Assembly: GCA_016787785.1 (NCBI GenBank)
Contig: JAEUTO010000013.1
Location: forward strand, 1-64,000
Reading direction: 5' to 3'
Length of the DNA: 64,000 bases
From: Bacteroidia bacterium
GTDB taxonomy: Bacteria; Bacteroidota; Bacteroidia; B-17B0; Aurantibacillaceae
Below, one piece after another: positions 42,937-51,920 of this stretch; the first letter of the stretch is position 1, and each line of letters opens with the position of its first letter. The notes under the pieces are model-generated. The model did no database searches. It was not told the DNA's origin and worked only from the letters and a program-made list of their open reading frames with translations. The position numbers were made by a program, and so were the translations under genes.

Positions 42937-43929
42937 TTAATTGATCTTTAAAAAACTTCTGCCAGAAGTTTGAGAAGAATACAGAATCAGGTCGGCCCGG
43001 CCAATAATATGGCTTTCGGGAATAAAGCCCCAGTTTCGGGAATCGGTTGAATTATATCGGTTATCGCCAATCACAAAATAATAATTGTTTTTAAATGTAT
43101 AATAAAGCGTTGCTTTATCACTGATAAATGCCGTATCGTTTTTAAATGAGAATTTTTCTTCTTCAAAACGTTCTATAAGTCGCTTATAAATGGTAATGTT
43201 GTTTTTATCAAGCAGAATACTATCGCCTTCTCGAGGAATATATAAAGGACCAAAAAAATCGTAGTTCCAGGGTAAAGTACTATAATTTGGAAATACTGCG
43301 GGATGGTAATACTCTTTTGAATAAGGTTGGAGCGTGATAGAAGAAATGTATTTTAATTTATAAAGCGAATCGGCCTGTGCGGCACTCATAAAAAAATTAT
43401 AGGTCAATTGATCTGCAGAAGTGCCCGGTAAAATATGTAAACGTTTTAATAACAGCGCATCTATCACGCGTTCACTTTTTATAGAATAATTTTTATAAAT
43501 ATAAGGCGGTTCATCCATAACAGAATTAACATACACTTTGCTACCTGTTATTTGTAAAGTATCGCCAGGCACGGCCACACAGCGCTTAATATACTCCTGG
43601 CGCATATCTACCGGCACCTCATCGGTAAGATCAAAATTAAAAGCTACAACGTCATTTCTTTTAATAGCGCTAAAACCAAAAAAACGCAAGTAAGGTAGTT
43701 GTACCCAGTCTACATATTTTTTGTCTCCACCCAGCCGGAAGGAAAGAGGTGTTATGGGTAAACGCGCCCCATAGGCTAATTTATTTATAACAACATGATC
43801 GCCCTCAAACAAAGTACCATGCATAGATGCTGACGGAATTAGAAAAGTTTGAAAAAGAAAAGTGCGTACAAATAACCAGATGATGAATGCCCAAAATAAG
43901 ATCTTGACTATTTTACGAAGGAGGATCAA
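42937..43929 (-). CDS. lepB: Signal peptidase I
   Basis: A 330-residue membrane serine protease with one N-terminal helix (about 8-30). The catalytic serine is S35 in [10 protein letters not shown] and the catalytic lysine is K115 in [13 protein letters not shown]. The late [17 protein letters not shown] box is intact. A large insertion (about 125-250) between the lysine box and the GDNR box is typical of Bacteroidota enzymes. The start is TTG: an in-frame stop lies just upstream and the next Met (M36) is catalytic-site adjacent. A perfect -7 element is only a few nt from it, implying a very short leader. Confidence 0.92.
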   Translation of the reverse strand: MILLRKIVKILFWAFIIWLFVRTFLFQTFLIPSASMHGTLFEGDHVVINKLAYGARLPITPLSFRLGGDKKYVDWVQLPYLRFFGFSAIKRNDVVAFNFDLTDEVPVDMRQEYIKRCVAVPGDTLQITGSKVYVNSVMDEPPYIYKNYSIKSERVIDALLLKRLHILPGTSADQLTYNFFMSAAQADSLYKLKYISSITLQPYSKEYYHPAVFPNYSTLPWNYDFFGPLYIPREGDSILLDKNNITIYKRLIERFEEEKFSFKNDTAFISDKATLYYTFKNNYYFVIGDNRYNSTDSRNWGFIPESHIIGRADLILYSSQTSGRSFLKIN

Positions 43930-43935
43930 AATTTA

Positions 43936-43943
43936 CAAAATTA
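43936..43943 (-). promoter_or_regulatory. Bacteroidota -7 element immediately upstream of lepB
   Basis: The minus strand reads TAATTTTG, a perfect TAnnTTTG match, ending 6 nt before the TTG start. Transcription would begin at or within a few bases of the start codon. Confidence 0.45.
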
Positions 43944-44014
43944 GACTGTGTTCTATTTCTCAAAACTAATGTAATTTTTTGTAAACCGATTTTTTATTTA
44001 CACATGCATTGTTT

Positions 44015-44626
44015 CTAAGCTGCAATCCGCTGTAATATTACCTTGCAAGGAATTTTAGAAGTAACTTTAACGGTGTGTCCCATATGTAAAGGCACGGCAA
44101 AATAATCGCCGGCAACCATATGGTAAATTTTGTTGTCTGTAATTATATCACAGGCTCCCTCAAGGATAAGGAATTTTTCATATTCATGATCGTGCACTTC
44201 GTAAGGTGTTGCATCTTTTATCCAAACAATTGCAGTCATCGCATTTTTTTGGTGCCCAATTATTTTTATCTCAATATCTTCTGCGTCTTCAGGCGTAGCC
44301 ATATCTTGTCGGTTTAACCATTGAGCAAAGTCGGATATTTTAGAATTATCATTTAAAATTGGCGGTACGGTTGGTTTTTCGCCAGCCTTAATACGCTCGG
44401 TATAATCTATAGTAGCCATTATCATTGGCTTAACAGTTGGGTCAATAGCGGGGCTGGCAGTTTGAGAATATATCATTAAAGCTTTTGAAATATCTTCTAT
44501 TTCTTTAGCGATCTCAAAGTGAGACGCTGCCAGCTTTTCAACTTCGCCATTTTCTTCAGCGGAAGTTAAGCCTAAAACATACATTTCAAGGATACCGGAA
44601 TTTATATATTCATTTATATTCTTCAT
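44015..44626 (-). CDS. Cupin-type anti-sigma factor (ChrR-like fold)
   Basis: A 203-residue protein. The N-terminal half (about 1-90) is helical with LEMYVLGLTSAEENGEVEKLA, like anti-sigma domains that bind ECF factors. The C-terminal half is a cupin: H145, H147, E151 and H184 are the likely metal ligands (VHDHEYEKFLILEGACD and MGHTVKV). The N-terminal zinc-binding HxxxCxxC motif of ChrR is missing. The gene overlaps the upstream ECF sigma factor by 4 nt, so the two are coupled. It probably holds the sigma factor inactive until the cupin senses an oxidant or small ligand. Confidence 0.83.
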   Translation of the reverse strand: MKNINEYINSGILEMYVLGLTSAEENGEVEKLAASHFEIAKEIEDISKALMIYSQTASPAIDPTVKPMIMATIDYTERIKAGEKPTVPPILNDNSKISDFAQWLNRQDMATPEDAEDIEIKIIGHQKNAMTAIVWIKDATPYEVHDHEYEKFLILEGACDIITDNKIYHMVAGDYFAVPLHMGHTVKVTSKIPCKVILQRIAA

Positions 44627-45096
44627 TTAACTTTGTAGGCTCTTACCTGGTCTATTTCTTTTTTTAATTTTAATTTTAATTCAGCTTCTGTTATCTGCAA
44701 TATTTCTGCCGCTTGTTTTAATGAATATCCTTTAAAATAGATCAGGGTTAATACCTCACTATTTTTAGATACGTTATTAGCCGACGTTTGGATTTCTGAA
44801 TTTTTATTGTCCTTTTGGTCTTGTAACGCTTCATCAGCCACATTTCTGGCAATTATTAACATCCAGGCTATAAAACGCTGTTTTGAGGGGTCGAAGGCTG
44901 ATATGCCCTGCCATATTTTGATGAACGTTTTTTGAAGAAGGTCTTCCGAATACTTAATATTTGCGCAGTTTTTGATGATAATAGCAAAAATTACTGGCGA
45001 ATAGGTGTCGTATAAAATGCTAAAAGCAGCTTTATCACCCTTCCGAATTGAGCGTAATAATTCTTCCTGAGAAAGATGTTTAGAGACTGCCGGCAT
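44623..45096 (-). CDS. ECF-subfamily RNA polymerase sigma-70 factor
   Basis: A 157-residue sigma factor with region 2 at about 20-90 (AAFSILYDTYSPVIFAII, YSEDLLQKTFIKIW and RFIAWMLIIARN) and region 4 at about 100-155 (EVLTLIYFKGYSLKQAAEILQ). Residues are shorter than average between the two. Its stop codon overlaps the anti-sigma start. The upstream intergenic DNA may hold its own promoter but no dependable repeat was identified. Target genes are unknown. Confidence 0.9.
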   Translation of the reverse strand: MPAVSKHLSQEELLRSIRKGDKAAFSILYDTYSPVIFAIIIKNCANIKYSEDLLQKTFIKIWQGISAFDPSKQRFIAWMLIIARNVADEALQDQKDNKNSEIQTSANNVSKNSEVLTLIYFKGYSLKQAAEILQITEAELKLKLKKEIDQVRAYKVK

Positions 45097-45515
45097 GGTA
45101 TAAAGCTAATAATTTTAGTAATGAGAGCCAAACTTTCTACAATAAAGATTCGCTTTGCTTTTGAAGAATAGATTATTAGCGGAAGAAACTTTTTTGGTTA
45201 GCATATTTTACCCATCAAACGGCATTTTCACCTTCGCGTTTAATAAAGTTCTTGCAACGTGTTTCAATTGTTTGTAAACACAAAAACGTTTACGCAAATT
45301 TAGAGTTTGTGTTTTCTTTAATGATCGACTTTAAAAGATCTTTTTCTCAGTCCGTTAATCTCTGCAGTTGGTTGACTGATAAATAGCGAGATTACGCCTG
45401 CGGTTTTCATCAGTAAAAATATCATGATCTTGCATCACACCTGCTAACCTAAAATTAGTATTATAATCTTTATCGAAGTATTGCAAAACGAATTTTTGGT
45501 ATTAATTTAACCGAG
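45097..45515. other. Intergenic region containing a possible gene relic
   Basis: About 420 bp between the sigma factor and a small secreted protein. Apart from the possible relic at 45355-45501, no open frame with a start codon of useful length and no clear promoter was seen. Confidence 0.35.
45355..45501 (-). pseudogene. Possible relic of a PAS-domain signalling gene
   Basis: An open stretch of 48 codons with no suitable start codon, ending in TAA. It contains FRLAGVMQDHDIFTDE and later NRRRNLAIYQSTN, resembling the end of a PAS/PAC module and the following linker of a histidine kinase. The surrounding DNA has stops in all frames. It is weak evidence; a chance frame is possible. Confidence 0.25.
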
Positions 45516-45968
45516 TCATTTGTTTTCTACCATTGAGGAAGCGTTTTCAAACATTGCTGTTAGCGACTTTCCGGGGATAGTAAAGGTTATTTTGCACAAA
45601 TTTGATCCGACAATAGTTTTACAAGTAAAACCACCGTCGTCGGATCTTAGTAAAGAAACATTTAAACTTGTACTATCCGGCAAATAGAATTTAACTTCTC
45701 CTGTAACATTTTTACTGTTGGTATTTTTTAATTTTTTATCCAACAAATAAGCATAAACGAACTTATCGGGATCTTTCATCTCAATAAAATAATTGCCGCT
45801 CTTTTTCATTGTACCTCCGTGAGGGCCTGTCGAACTCAATTTGTTCCATGAAACTAAAGCAATGGTAATACAATATAAAAAAGCTAAAAAACATATTTTT
45901 GCTTTTACCGATCTTAAGACTAACGGTATGTGTTTCCGATTATTTGGCATGCTATTATTTTTTTTCAT
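45516..45968 (-). CDS. Small exported protein of unknown function
   Basis: A 150-residue protein with a basic N-terminus and one hydrophobic helix (about 25-42, ICFLAFLYCITIALVSW) that is a signal peptide or anchor. The mature part has PHGGTMKKSGNYFIEMKDPDKFVYAYLLDKK and then a beta-rich region with two cysteines (C116 and C125 region). The HGG-x-N-x-x-x-YFIEM pattern resembles short periplasmic proteins found beside heavy-metal efflux genes, but no efflux gene is near. The function is not assigned. Confidence 0.6.
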   Translation of the reverse strand: MKKNNSMPNNRKHIPLVLRSVKAKICFLAFLYCITIALVSWNKLSSTGPHGGTMKKSGNYFIEMKDPDKFVYAYLLDKKLKNTNSKNVTGEVKFYLPDSTSLNVSLLRSDDGGFTCKTIVGSNLCKITFTIPGKSLTAMFENASSMVENK

Positions 45969-46320
45969 TTTCTGCTAGTCTAAAACACCCGCGTGGGTTT
46001 TAATCGACACAACTGTTTTTCCATCGCAAAAGTTGCCGGGCTAAAATCATTTGGTTTTATTTCGCCGGATCTTTTTTAAAATCTCCACTTATCAGAAAGT
46101 TCAATACCAGTGTTACCTATAACATCATGCCACTATCTTTTTAAATGATTATGAGGCGCTAATTACGCTCTTTGTGGTTATAGCTGCCAAATTGCGAGTT
46201 CTTTTTCCATAAAAAAATAATGAACATTTTTCTACCAAATCTTACATTCTTAAGATTTGCCTATTAACGACGTGGATAATAAAACGTGAAGGCTATTACT
46301 TTGATGAAAATTATTACACA
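45969..46320. other. Divergent intergenic region
   Basis: About 350 bp between two divergent genes. It includes a small ACCC-GCG-TGGGT hairpin near 45982-46001. No confident promoter element or RNA was identified. Confidence 0.3.
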
Positions 46321-48819
46321 ATGAAAAAACTAAATAACATTTTAAAAACGGCAAACAAAAATAAAGTTAATGCTATAACTAGATTTGCTGCAATAATCCT
46401 GGTTATTATTAGTTCTAAAGCAGGATCACAAACATCATTTGCAATACCTAATAATGGCCTGGTTGCCTACTGGCCATTTAATGGCAACACCGCTAATCAG
46501 ATCACTGCAGTCAATAATGCAAGCGTATCTGGAGCAACATTAACAAAAGATCGTGCCGGGCAGGCGTCAAGCGCATATCGTTTTTCCGGTTCTAATGATA
46601 GTATCTATATACCTGCGGGTTTTTATAGCAATGTAGACAGTAATTTTACTATATCATTTTGGTTTAGGTCGCGTAACCAAAACCGTATGCAACCTTTAAA
46701 TATAAATGACGGAGGTTTTTATACCTCCAATTTAAATTTTTCTTTTAATGATGGGTCGGCGGTGTATAACTATTGGAATAGCGATGGTGACAATAACATT
46801 GTTTTTGGCCAAACAAATGAATTTACTAACAACATCTGGCATAACATGATCCTAACAAAAAAAGATTCTGTATTAAAAATATATGTTGATGGATTAGAAA
46901 AAGGAAGTGCAAATTACAATGCAACTGTAAATATTAATAAGGCCATAACTCTCAGTGGCAAGTTCTATCATTGGGCTGGCGACCTAGATGATATTGCGAT
47001 CTATAATCGATCGCTATCACAGGTCGAAATTGACGTGATCTCAACAAGTGCCAGTTCTAATATCATTATATCAACTCCTACGGCAAATGATGCTTATCCC
47101 ATTAATACCGACGTAACGATAAAATGGTTCAAGCATTTAAACACTGATACTATGAAAATCGAATATTCAATAAATAATGGTACAACATGGCAGTTAATAA
47201 ATGATAGTGTGGCAGCTGATGTGGGCTATTATAACTGGACCGTTCCAAGTTCGTTGCCAAATAATAATTGTCTAATAAAAGTTACTGATATAAATAATGT
47301 AACTCAATCCGACATAAGCGATGCCTTTGTTATAAGCAAACACGAGTGGCTATTAGTTAACCCAAATAATAGCTTTGTAAAACGCGACGGGGCAGGAGCT
47401 TGTGTATTCAAAGACACTATGTATTTGCTTGGCGGATGGAATCCACTTGACAGCGTTAATTTCCCTAACTTAACAAGTAACGAGATCTGGAAATCAACCG
47501 ATGGCAATAACTGGACCTTGGCCGGAAATGCCCCTTGGGAATCCAGACATACTTTTGGAACGCTGGTATTTAATAATAAAATATGGGTGCTAGGTGGAGA
47601 CCAGCAGCAAAACCATTTCCAACCGGATATCTGGAACAGTTCTGACGGCATAAATTGGAATTTGATTGACAGTGCAGCGCCATGGGGTGACAGGGTTACT
47701 CACATGTCATGCGTATTTAATAATAAAATGTGGGTAATGGGTGGGCAAAAAGTAGTTGGACCAAATATTAATAATACAATTGACACCGTATACAATGATG
47801 TTTGGAATAGCACTGATGGAATAAACTGGACTAAAGTAACGGACTCTGCCGGTTGGGCTCCAAGAGCGCAAATAGAGGGTTATTGTGTTTTCAATAATAA
47901 GATGTGGATCTTTGGCGGAGGAACCTATAATGGCACCAGAAAATATTTTAACGATGTATGGAATTCAAGCGACGGAATAAACTGGACACTCGTTAACAAT
48001 GAAGCACCATGGGAAAAAAGACAATACCACGAAGTAATTGTATATGATAATTTGATGTGGATTATTGGAGGATGGGACGGATTTAGTAATCGAAGTGATG
48101 TATGGTATAGCCAAGATGGTATAACTTGGCACGAATTAAAAAACACACCTTGGTATGAAAGACATGCCAGCTCAGTGTACAACTATAACAACTCACTTTG
48201 GATGGTTGCAGGTAATATGTGGAATGATTCGTGGAGACTTAATAATTTGGTTTGCGAATCTGTTACAAGCCAGCCTTCCAATCAATTAGCATTGTCCTCA
48301 AGTAATGCCACATTTTCTACAATCTTCCCGGGTAACTATAACAGCTATCAATGGCAAACAAAAATTAATAATGTGTGGCAAAATATTGGAAATACCTCTC
48401 AATATAGCGGTGTTACTACGTCGACACTTGTAGTTTCAAATGTTAACCTTGCTAATAATGGCAGCGAGTTTCGTTGTTTAATAAATTCGGGCGTTTGCAG
48501 CGATACTACAAGTACGGCTTTATTAAACGTGCAAATGTTAACAAATACACAACAACAAGTAATTGAAGACAATGTTTTGCTCTACCCTAACCCTACAAAC
48601 GGTACTTTAAATGTTCAAATACAAGACATTGGTTCGCAAAAAGAATTTGTCTCCGCTGAAATACTAAATATTCTTGGCCAGTTAATAGAAATAGTTGAGC
48701 TGACCTTTACCAATAAAACAGCTGTAATAGATCTTAATAAAATGAATAACGGCATTTATATCGTAAATCTTAAAACTGAGACAGGAAGTGTAAGTAAAAA
48801 GATCGTCGTTTCAAAATAA
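46321..48819 (+). CDS. T9SS type A secreted protein: LamG, Ig-like, kelch-like propeller and sorting tail
   Basis: An 832-residue secreted protein. The signal peptide is unusually late (about 20-38). A LamG/concanavalin-type domain covers about 48-235 (GLVAYWPFNGN and AGDLDDIAIYNRSLS). An Ig-like domain follows near 245-340, then a kelch-like propeller (about 345-640) with repeated MWI(M)GG and DVWNS(S/T)DGINWT units. A second Ig-like domain (about 645-740) has a cysteine pair. The T9SS type A tail (LLYPNPTNGTLNV ... GIYIVNLKT) is C-terminal. It is a likely surface adhesin or substrate-binding protein; no catalytic motif is visible. Confidence 0.85.
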   Translation: MKKLNNILKTANKNKVNAITRFAAIILVIISSKAGSQTSFAIPNNGLVAYWPFNGNTANQITAVNNASVSGATLTKDRAGQASSAYRFSGSNDSIYIPAGFYSNVDSNFTISFWFRSRNQNRMQPLNINDGGFYTSNLNFSFNDGSAVYNYWNSDGDNNIVFGQTNEFTNNIWHNMILTKKDSVLKIYVDGLEKGSANYNATVNINKAITLSGKFYHWAGDLDDIAIYNRSLSQVEIDVISTSASSNIIISTPTANDAYPINTDVTIKWFKHLNTDTMKIEYSINNGTTWQLINDSVAADVGYYNWTVPSSLPNNNCLIKVTDINNVTQSDISDAFVISKHEWLLVNPNNSFVKRDGAGACVFKDTMYLLGGWNPLDSVNFPNLTSNEIWKSTDGNNWTLAGNAPWESRHTFGTLVFNNKIWVLGGDQQQNHFQPDIWNSSDGINWNLIDSAAPWGDRVTHMSCVFNNKMWVMGGQKVVGPNINNTIDTVYNDVWNSTDGINWTKVTDSAGWAPRAQIEGYCVFNNKMWIFGGGTYNGTRKYFNDVWNSSDGINWTLVNNEAPWEKRQYHEVIVYDNLMWIIGGWDGFSNRSDVWYSQDGITWHELKNTPWYERHASSVYNYNNSLWMVAGNMWNDSWRLNNLVCESVTSQPSNQLALSSSNATFSTIFPGNYNSYQWQTKINNVWQNIGNTSQYSGVTTSTLVVSNVNLANNGSEFRCLINSGVCSDTTSTALLNVQMLTNTQQQVIEDNVLLYPNPTNGTLNVQIQDIGSQKEFVSAEILNILGQLIEIVELTFTNKTAVIDLNKMNNGIYIVNLKTETGSVSKKIVVSK

Positions 48820-48871
48820 ACCACTTATAGAGCCAGTATAAAAAGCATCTTGTATTTTAATTCATACTTAA

Positions 48872-48886
48872 TGGCATGAAATTTTC
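48872..48886 (+). promoter_or_regulatory. Sigma-54-like promoter element upstream of the DUF2541-like gene
   Basis: TGGCATGAAATTTTC matches the consensus TGGCAYRN4TTGC in 14 of 15 defined positions (G14 is T). It ends 40 nt before the ATG. The TTTCATGAAA palindrome (48883-48892) overlaps its 3' part. Confidence 0.45.
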
Positions 48887-48925
48887 ATGAAAGAAAGTAT
48901 TATTCACAATTAAAAAACAAAAAAA

Positions 48926-49360
48926 ATGAAAAAGATAATAGTTATTGCACTTCTGGCCATTGTAGGATTGAATTATTCAGCCATGGCACAAAATCCAAAA
49001 GTAGTTGTAAGCGATAAAAAAGGCTGGCACAAAATTGGCGAAACCACCGTTGATTTTGCAAAAGATCGCGACGAGGTTTCGGTAATAGGGGCAGATAAAT
49101 TTGCTGCTTTAATTTTTAAAGTTACTGACGCCCCAATTGATCTCATAGACATTGAAGTGTTTTACGAAAGTGGGGATAATCAAAAAGTGAGTGTTAACTT
49201 CCCCATCAAAGCGCCAGGACAAAGTAAAGAAATTGATCTGAATGGTGGTGAGCGTAGTATAAAGAAAATTGTTTTCGTTTACAAAACGCTTCCTAACCGA
49301 AAAGATGTAAAAGCGCATGTAGAAATATGGGGTCTTAAAACAAATACTGATAAAAAGTAA
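48926..49360 (+). CDS. Small secreted DUF2541-like beta-sandwich protein
   Basis: A 144-residue protein with a clear signal peptide (IALLAIVGLNYSAMAQ). The mature part has GWHKIGETTVDFAKDRDEVSVIG, IDIEVFYESGDNQKVSV and RSIKKIVFVYKT, a pattern resembling DUF2541 proteins of the envelope. No enzymatic residue is apparent. It is monocistronic, with a TGGCA-type element upstream and a strong terminator downstream. Its role is unknown, but the shared promoter element places it with the stress genes to its right. Confidence 0.7.
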   Translation: MKKIIVIALLAIVGLNYSAMAQNPKVVVSDKKGWHKIGETTVDFAKDRDEVSVIGADKFAALIFKVTDAPIDLIDIEVFYESGDNQKVSVNFPIKAPGQSKEIDLNGGERSIKKIVFVYKTLPNRKDVKAHVEIWGLKTNTDKK

Positions 49361-49384
49361 ATTGTTTAAAAATTAAATTCAAGC

Positions 49385-49414
49385 AAAAAGCCGTTGTGAT
49401 CAACGGCTTTTTTT
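49385..49414 (+). terminator. Intrinsic terminator after the DUF2541-like gene
   Basis: AAAAAGCCGTTG (49385-49396) pairs with CAACGGCTTTTT (49401-49412) around a TGAT loop and runs into T. Confidence 0.9.
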
Positions 49415-49439
49415 ATTTACACGAATTATAAAAAATTAC

Positions 49440-49471
49440 TGTGAGTAAAAAAATACGCATGCCTACTCACA
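49440..49471. promoter_or_regulatory. TGTGAGTA inverted repeat upstream of a T9SS gene
   Basis: TGTGAGTA at 49440-49447 and TACTCACA at 49464-49471 are perfect inverted arms with a 16-bp spacer. They lie about 40 bp upstream of the TGGCACG element at 49509, a position expected for an activator binding site. Confidence 0.4.
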
Positions 49472-49508
49472 ATTGTTCACAATACACCCATTAAAAGCAG
49501 TAAACGGC

Positions 49509-49523
49509 TGGCACGACATTTTA
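49509..49523 (+). promoter_or_regulatory. Sigma-54-like promoter element upstream of the 49567 T9SS gene
   Basis: TGGCACGACATTTTA has a perfect TGGCACG -24 half. The -12 half has TT but not GC. It ends 43 nt before the ATG. Confidence 0.35.
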
Positions 49524-49566
49524 ACTATTGTATACATATATTATAAACTCAAAAAAAATAAAAAAC

Positions 49567-51867
49567 ATGAAAACAAAACTATCTACTATTAAAATTGCGG
49601 TTGTAGCCATGGGAATATTCCTGTCAACAACTGCTAGCGCTGCATTTACGGCAGTAACATCCGGCAACTGGAGCAATCCATTAACATGGGGAGGAATTGC
49701 ACCGCCTGCAACGGTTTTGAACCAGGATATAACCATTCCGGTTGGTATTACTGTAACACTCGATGCTGATGTTACATTTAGCGGCCTGATAAATAATTTT
49801 AGTGTTGCGGGTGTGCTTACAAGCACAACGAATAACGCTATTACTATTACACAGGGTGCGTTAACAGGTAGCGGAACCATCTCTATCAATCGCGTTAATT
49901 TTAATACACTTGGCACAACTTCTTTTTCCGGTAATTTAAATGTAAAGCGTTTAACCAACAGTACAACAGTTTTGGCATTTACAGCAATAGCCAACGTAGC
50001 TGATACTTTAGAGTTAGAAAGTGGTAACATACTTTTAAATACTAACGGTAACCTTACAATGCTATCAAATTCAACGGTTAAAGTTAACAGTGGCTCAATT
50101 ACAATTGGCGGTGGTGTCTTTAATTCAAGTAATGCTTATAATGTAATGTACATTGGTACAACTAAAACAACAGGCATTGAAATGAATTCAGTTACCATAC
50201 ACCACCTTTATCTTTCAATGGCAAGTAATACCCAATCTGTGTTATTAAATAACAATACCATAATAAACGGCAACACTAATATCAATTCGGGTAAATTATC
50301 ATTAAACGGAAAACAATATACAATGAAAGGCGACCTTGCTTTTGGAGCCGGAAGTAGTTTTGCCAGCAATGCAGCTTCAACTATGATGGTAGAAGGTACA
50401 GGAACTTTAACAGGTGCTATATATTTTGATGCTGGTTCATCAATTAATGATCTTGTTATTAACAGAACAACGGGTGGCACGGCAAAACTTGCTAGCTCTA
50501 TTAATATTGTAGGTCACTTAAAATTAATTGATGGCTCATTTAGTATTTTAGCTGGTGGTTTGTTAACAATGAACGCAGCAAGTACAGTTCATGTTGAAAA
50601 AGGAAACCTATCAACTAACACTGGTACTTTTAACGGTACAGCAGCTTATGATGTTGAATACACCGGAGGATCAAATAATATGACAGGAGCTGAATTAACA
50701 GGTTCGGGTTTAAATAACTTAACAGTGGCTTACGCTTCAAGCGCAAATAAAATTGGTTTAACAAATAGCGTAACTGTTACAGGAAATATGAATATGACTA
50801 AGGGAGCTTTACAATTAAATGGAAAAAAACTAATTCTTAATGGAACTATATCTCAAAACTCTAACTCAGAATTTATGGGAGATCCAGGTGCAGAATTACA
50901 TTTAAATTTAACTTCCGTAAGTAATGACACTCTTTTCTTTGATAGTTTTACGTCAAATAACCAAACATTAAATAAATTAAAGATCAATCTTACACCAACT
51001 ACTACAATCGTACTTGGAAGTAAATTATATATTAATACTGAATTAGCCTTTATTAAAGGAAAATTAGAGTTAACCAACAATGATCTTGTAATTCAGCCAA
51101 CAGGTTCGATAACCGGCTATGATGATTCGTATTACATTGTTACCTCGCAAAACAATTCAGGTGCTTTAGTTATGAATGTAACTGCCGGATCCTCGTACGT
51201 AACTTTTCCAATAGGAACTTCGAGTAACTATTCTCCTGCTCACATTCAACAAAATTCAAGTGCTACAAGCGGTAATTTTAATGTAAGAGCAATGAATACT
51301 GTTTTAAGCGGTGGCACTTATGGACCCGTAAATTCAAATACATTAAAAGTGGTAAACAGAACCTGGTTCGTGAGTTCAAGTGCAACTTCGTTTAATGCCA
51401 ATTTAAAATTTGGCTGGGTTGCAGCAGCAGAAGTTAATGGCTTTAATCGTAACAATGCTTATGTAAGTCATTATACCTCTAATGCATGGGATATGGTATC
51501 AGCAGGCAGTGCAACAGCTTCTACAAACAATACTTATGAATTATCAAGAATGGGAATGACTTCTTTGAGTCCATTCGCAGTGGTTGAAATGGGACAACCT
51601 TTAAAACTTAAGGAACAATCTTTGTCAGACAACTTTGATGTATACCCTAATCCTTCAAAAGATGTTGTAAATGTAAAACTAGCCAATTCATCTGACGACT
51701 ATCAATATGAATTGACAGATATTACCGGAAGAACAATTTCAACTTATACCAACAACAACAGTTTAAATAAATTTGACGTGTCGAATTTAGGAACGGGTTG
51801 TTACTTTATTAAAATAACTAACAAAAATGATAATAAAACAGTAACAAAACGTTTTATTAAAAACTAA
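49567..51867 (+). CDS. T9SS type A secreted repetitive beta-structure protein (adhesin-like)
   Basis: The ATG at 49567 gives a signal peptide (IKIAVVAMGIFLSTTASA); an upstream in-frame TTG is rejected. The mature protein (about 766 residues in all) starts with FTAVTSGNWSNPLTWGG, a motif common at the head of Bacteroidota beta-helix or G8-like adhesins. It continues as Ser/Thr/Asn-rich strands repeating about every 20 residues (for example NLTVAYASSANKIGLTNSVTVTG). The C-terminal T9SS type A tail is FDVYPNPSKDVVNV ... GCYFIKITNKND. Surface attachment is likely. A terminator follows. Confidence 0.85.
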   Translation: MKTKLSTIKIAVVAMGIFLSTTASAAFTAVTSGNWSNPLTWGGIAPPATVLNQDITIPVGITVTLDADVTFSGLINNFSVAGVLTSTTNNAITITQGALTGSGTISINRVNFNTLGTTSFSGNLNVKRLTNSTTVLAFTAIANVADTLELESGNILLNTNGNLTMLSNSTVKVNSGSITIGGGVFNSSNAYNVMYIGTTKTTGIEMNSVTIHHLYLSMASNTQSVLLNNNTIINGNTNINSGKLSLNGKQYTMKGDLAFGAGSSFASNAASTMMVEGTGTLTGAIYFDAGSSINDLVINRTTGGTAKLASSINIVGHLKLIDGSFSILAGGLLTMNAASTVHVEKGNLSTNTGTFNGTAAYDVEYTGGSNNMTGAELTGSGLNNLTVAYASSANKIGLTNSVTVTGNMNMTKGALQLNGKKLILNGTISQNSNSEFMGDPGAELHLNLTSVSNDTLFFDSFTSNNQTLNKLKINLTPTTTIVLGSKLYINTELAFIKGKLELTNNDLVIQPTGSITGYDDSYYIVTSQNNSGALVMNVTAGSSYVTFPIGTSSNYSPAHIQQNSSATSGNFNVRAMNTVLSGGTYGPVNSNTLKVVNRTWFVSSSATSFNANLKFGWVAAAEVNGFNRNNAYVSHYTSNAWDMVSAGSATASTNNTYELSRMGMTSLSPFAVVEMGQPLKLKEQSLSDNFDVYPNPSKDVVNVKLANSSDDYQYELTDITGRTISTYTNNNSLNKFDVSNLGTGCYFIKITNKNDNKTVTKRFIKN

Positions 51868-51879
51868 ACCTATTAACTT

Positions 51880-51909
51880 AAAAACCTCCCTTATGTAGGG
51901 AGGTTTTTC
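51880..51909 (+). terminator. Intrinsic terminator after the T9SS adhesin-like gene
   Basis: AAAACCTCCC (51881-51890) pairs with GGGAGGTTTT (51898-51907) around a 7-nt loop, followed by T. Confidence 0.9.
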
Positions 51910-51920
51910 TATTTAAAAAA

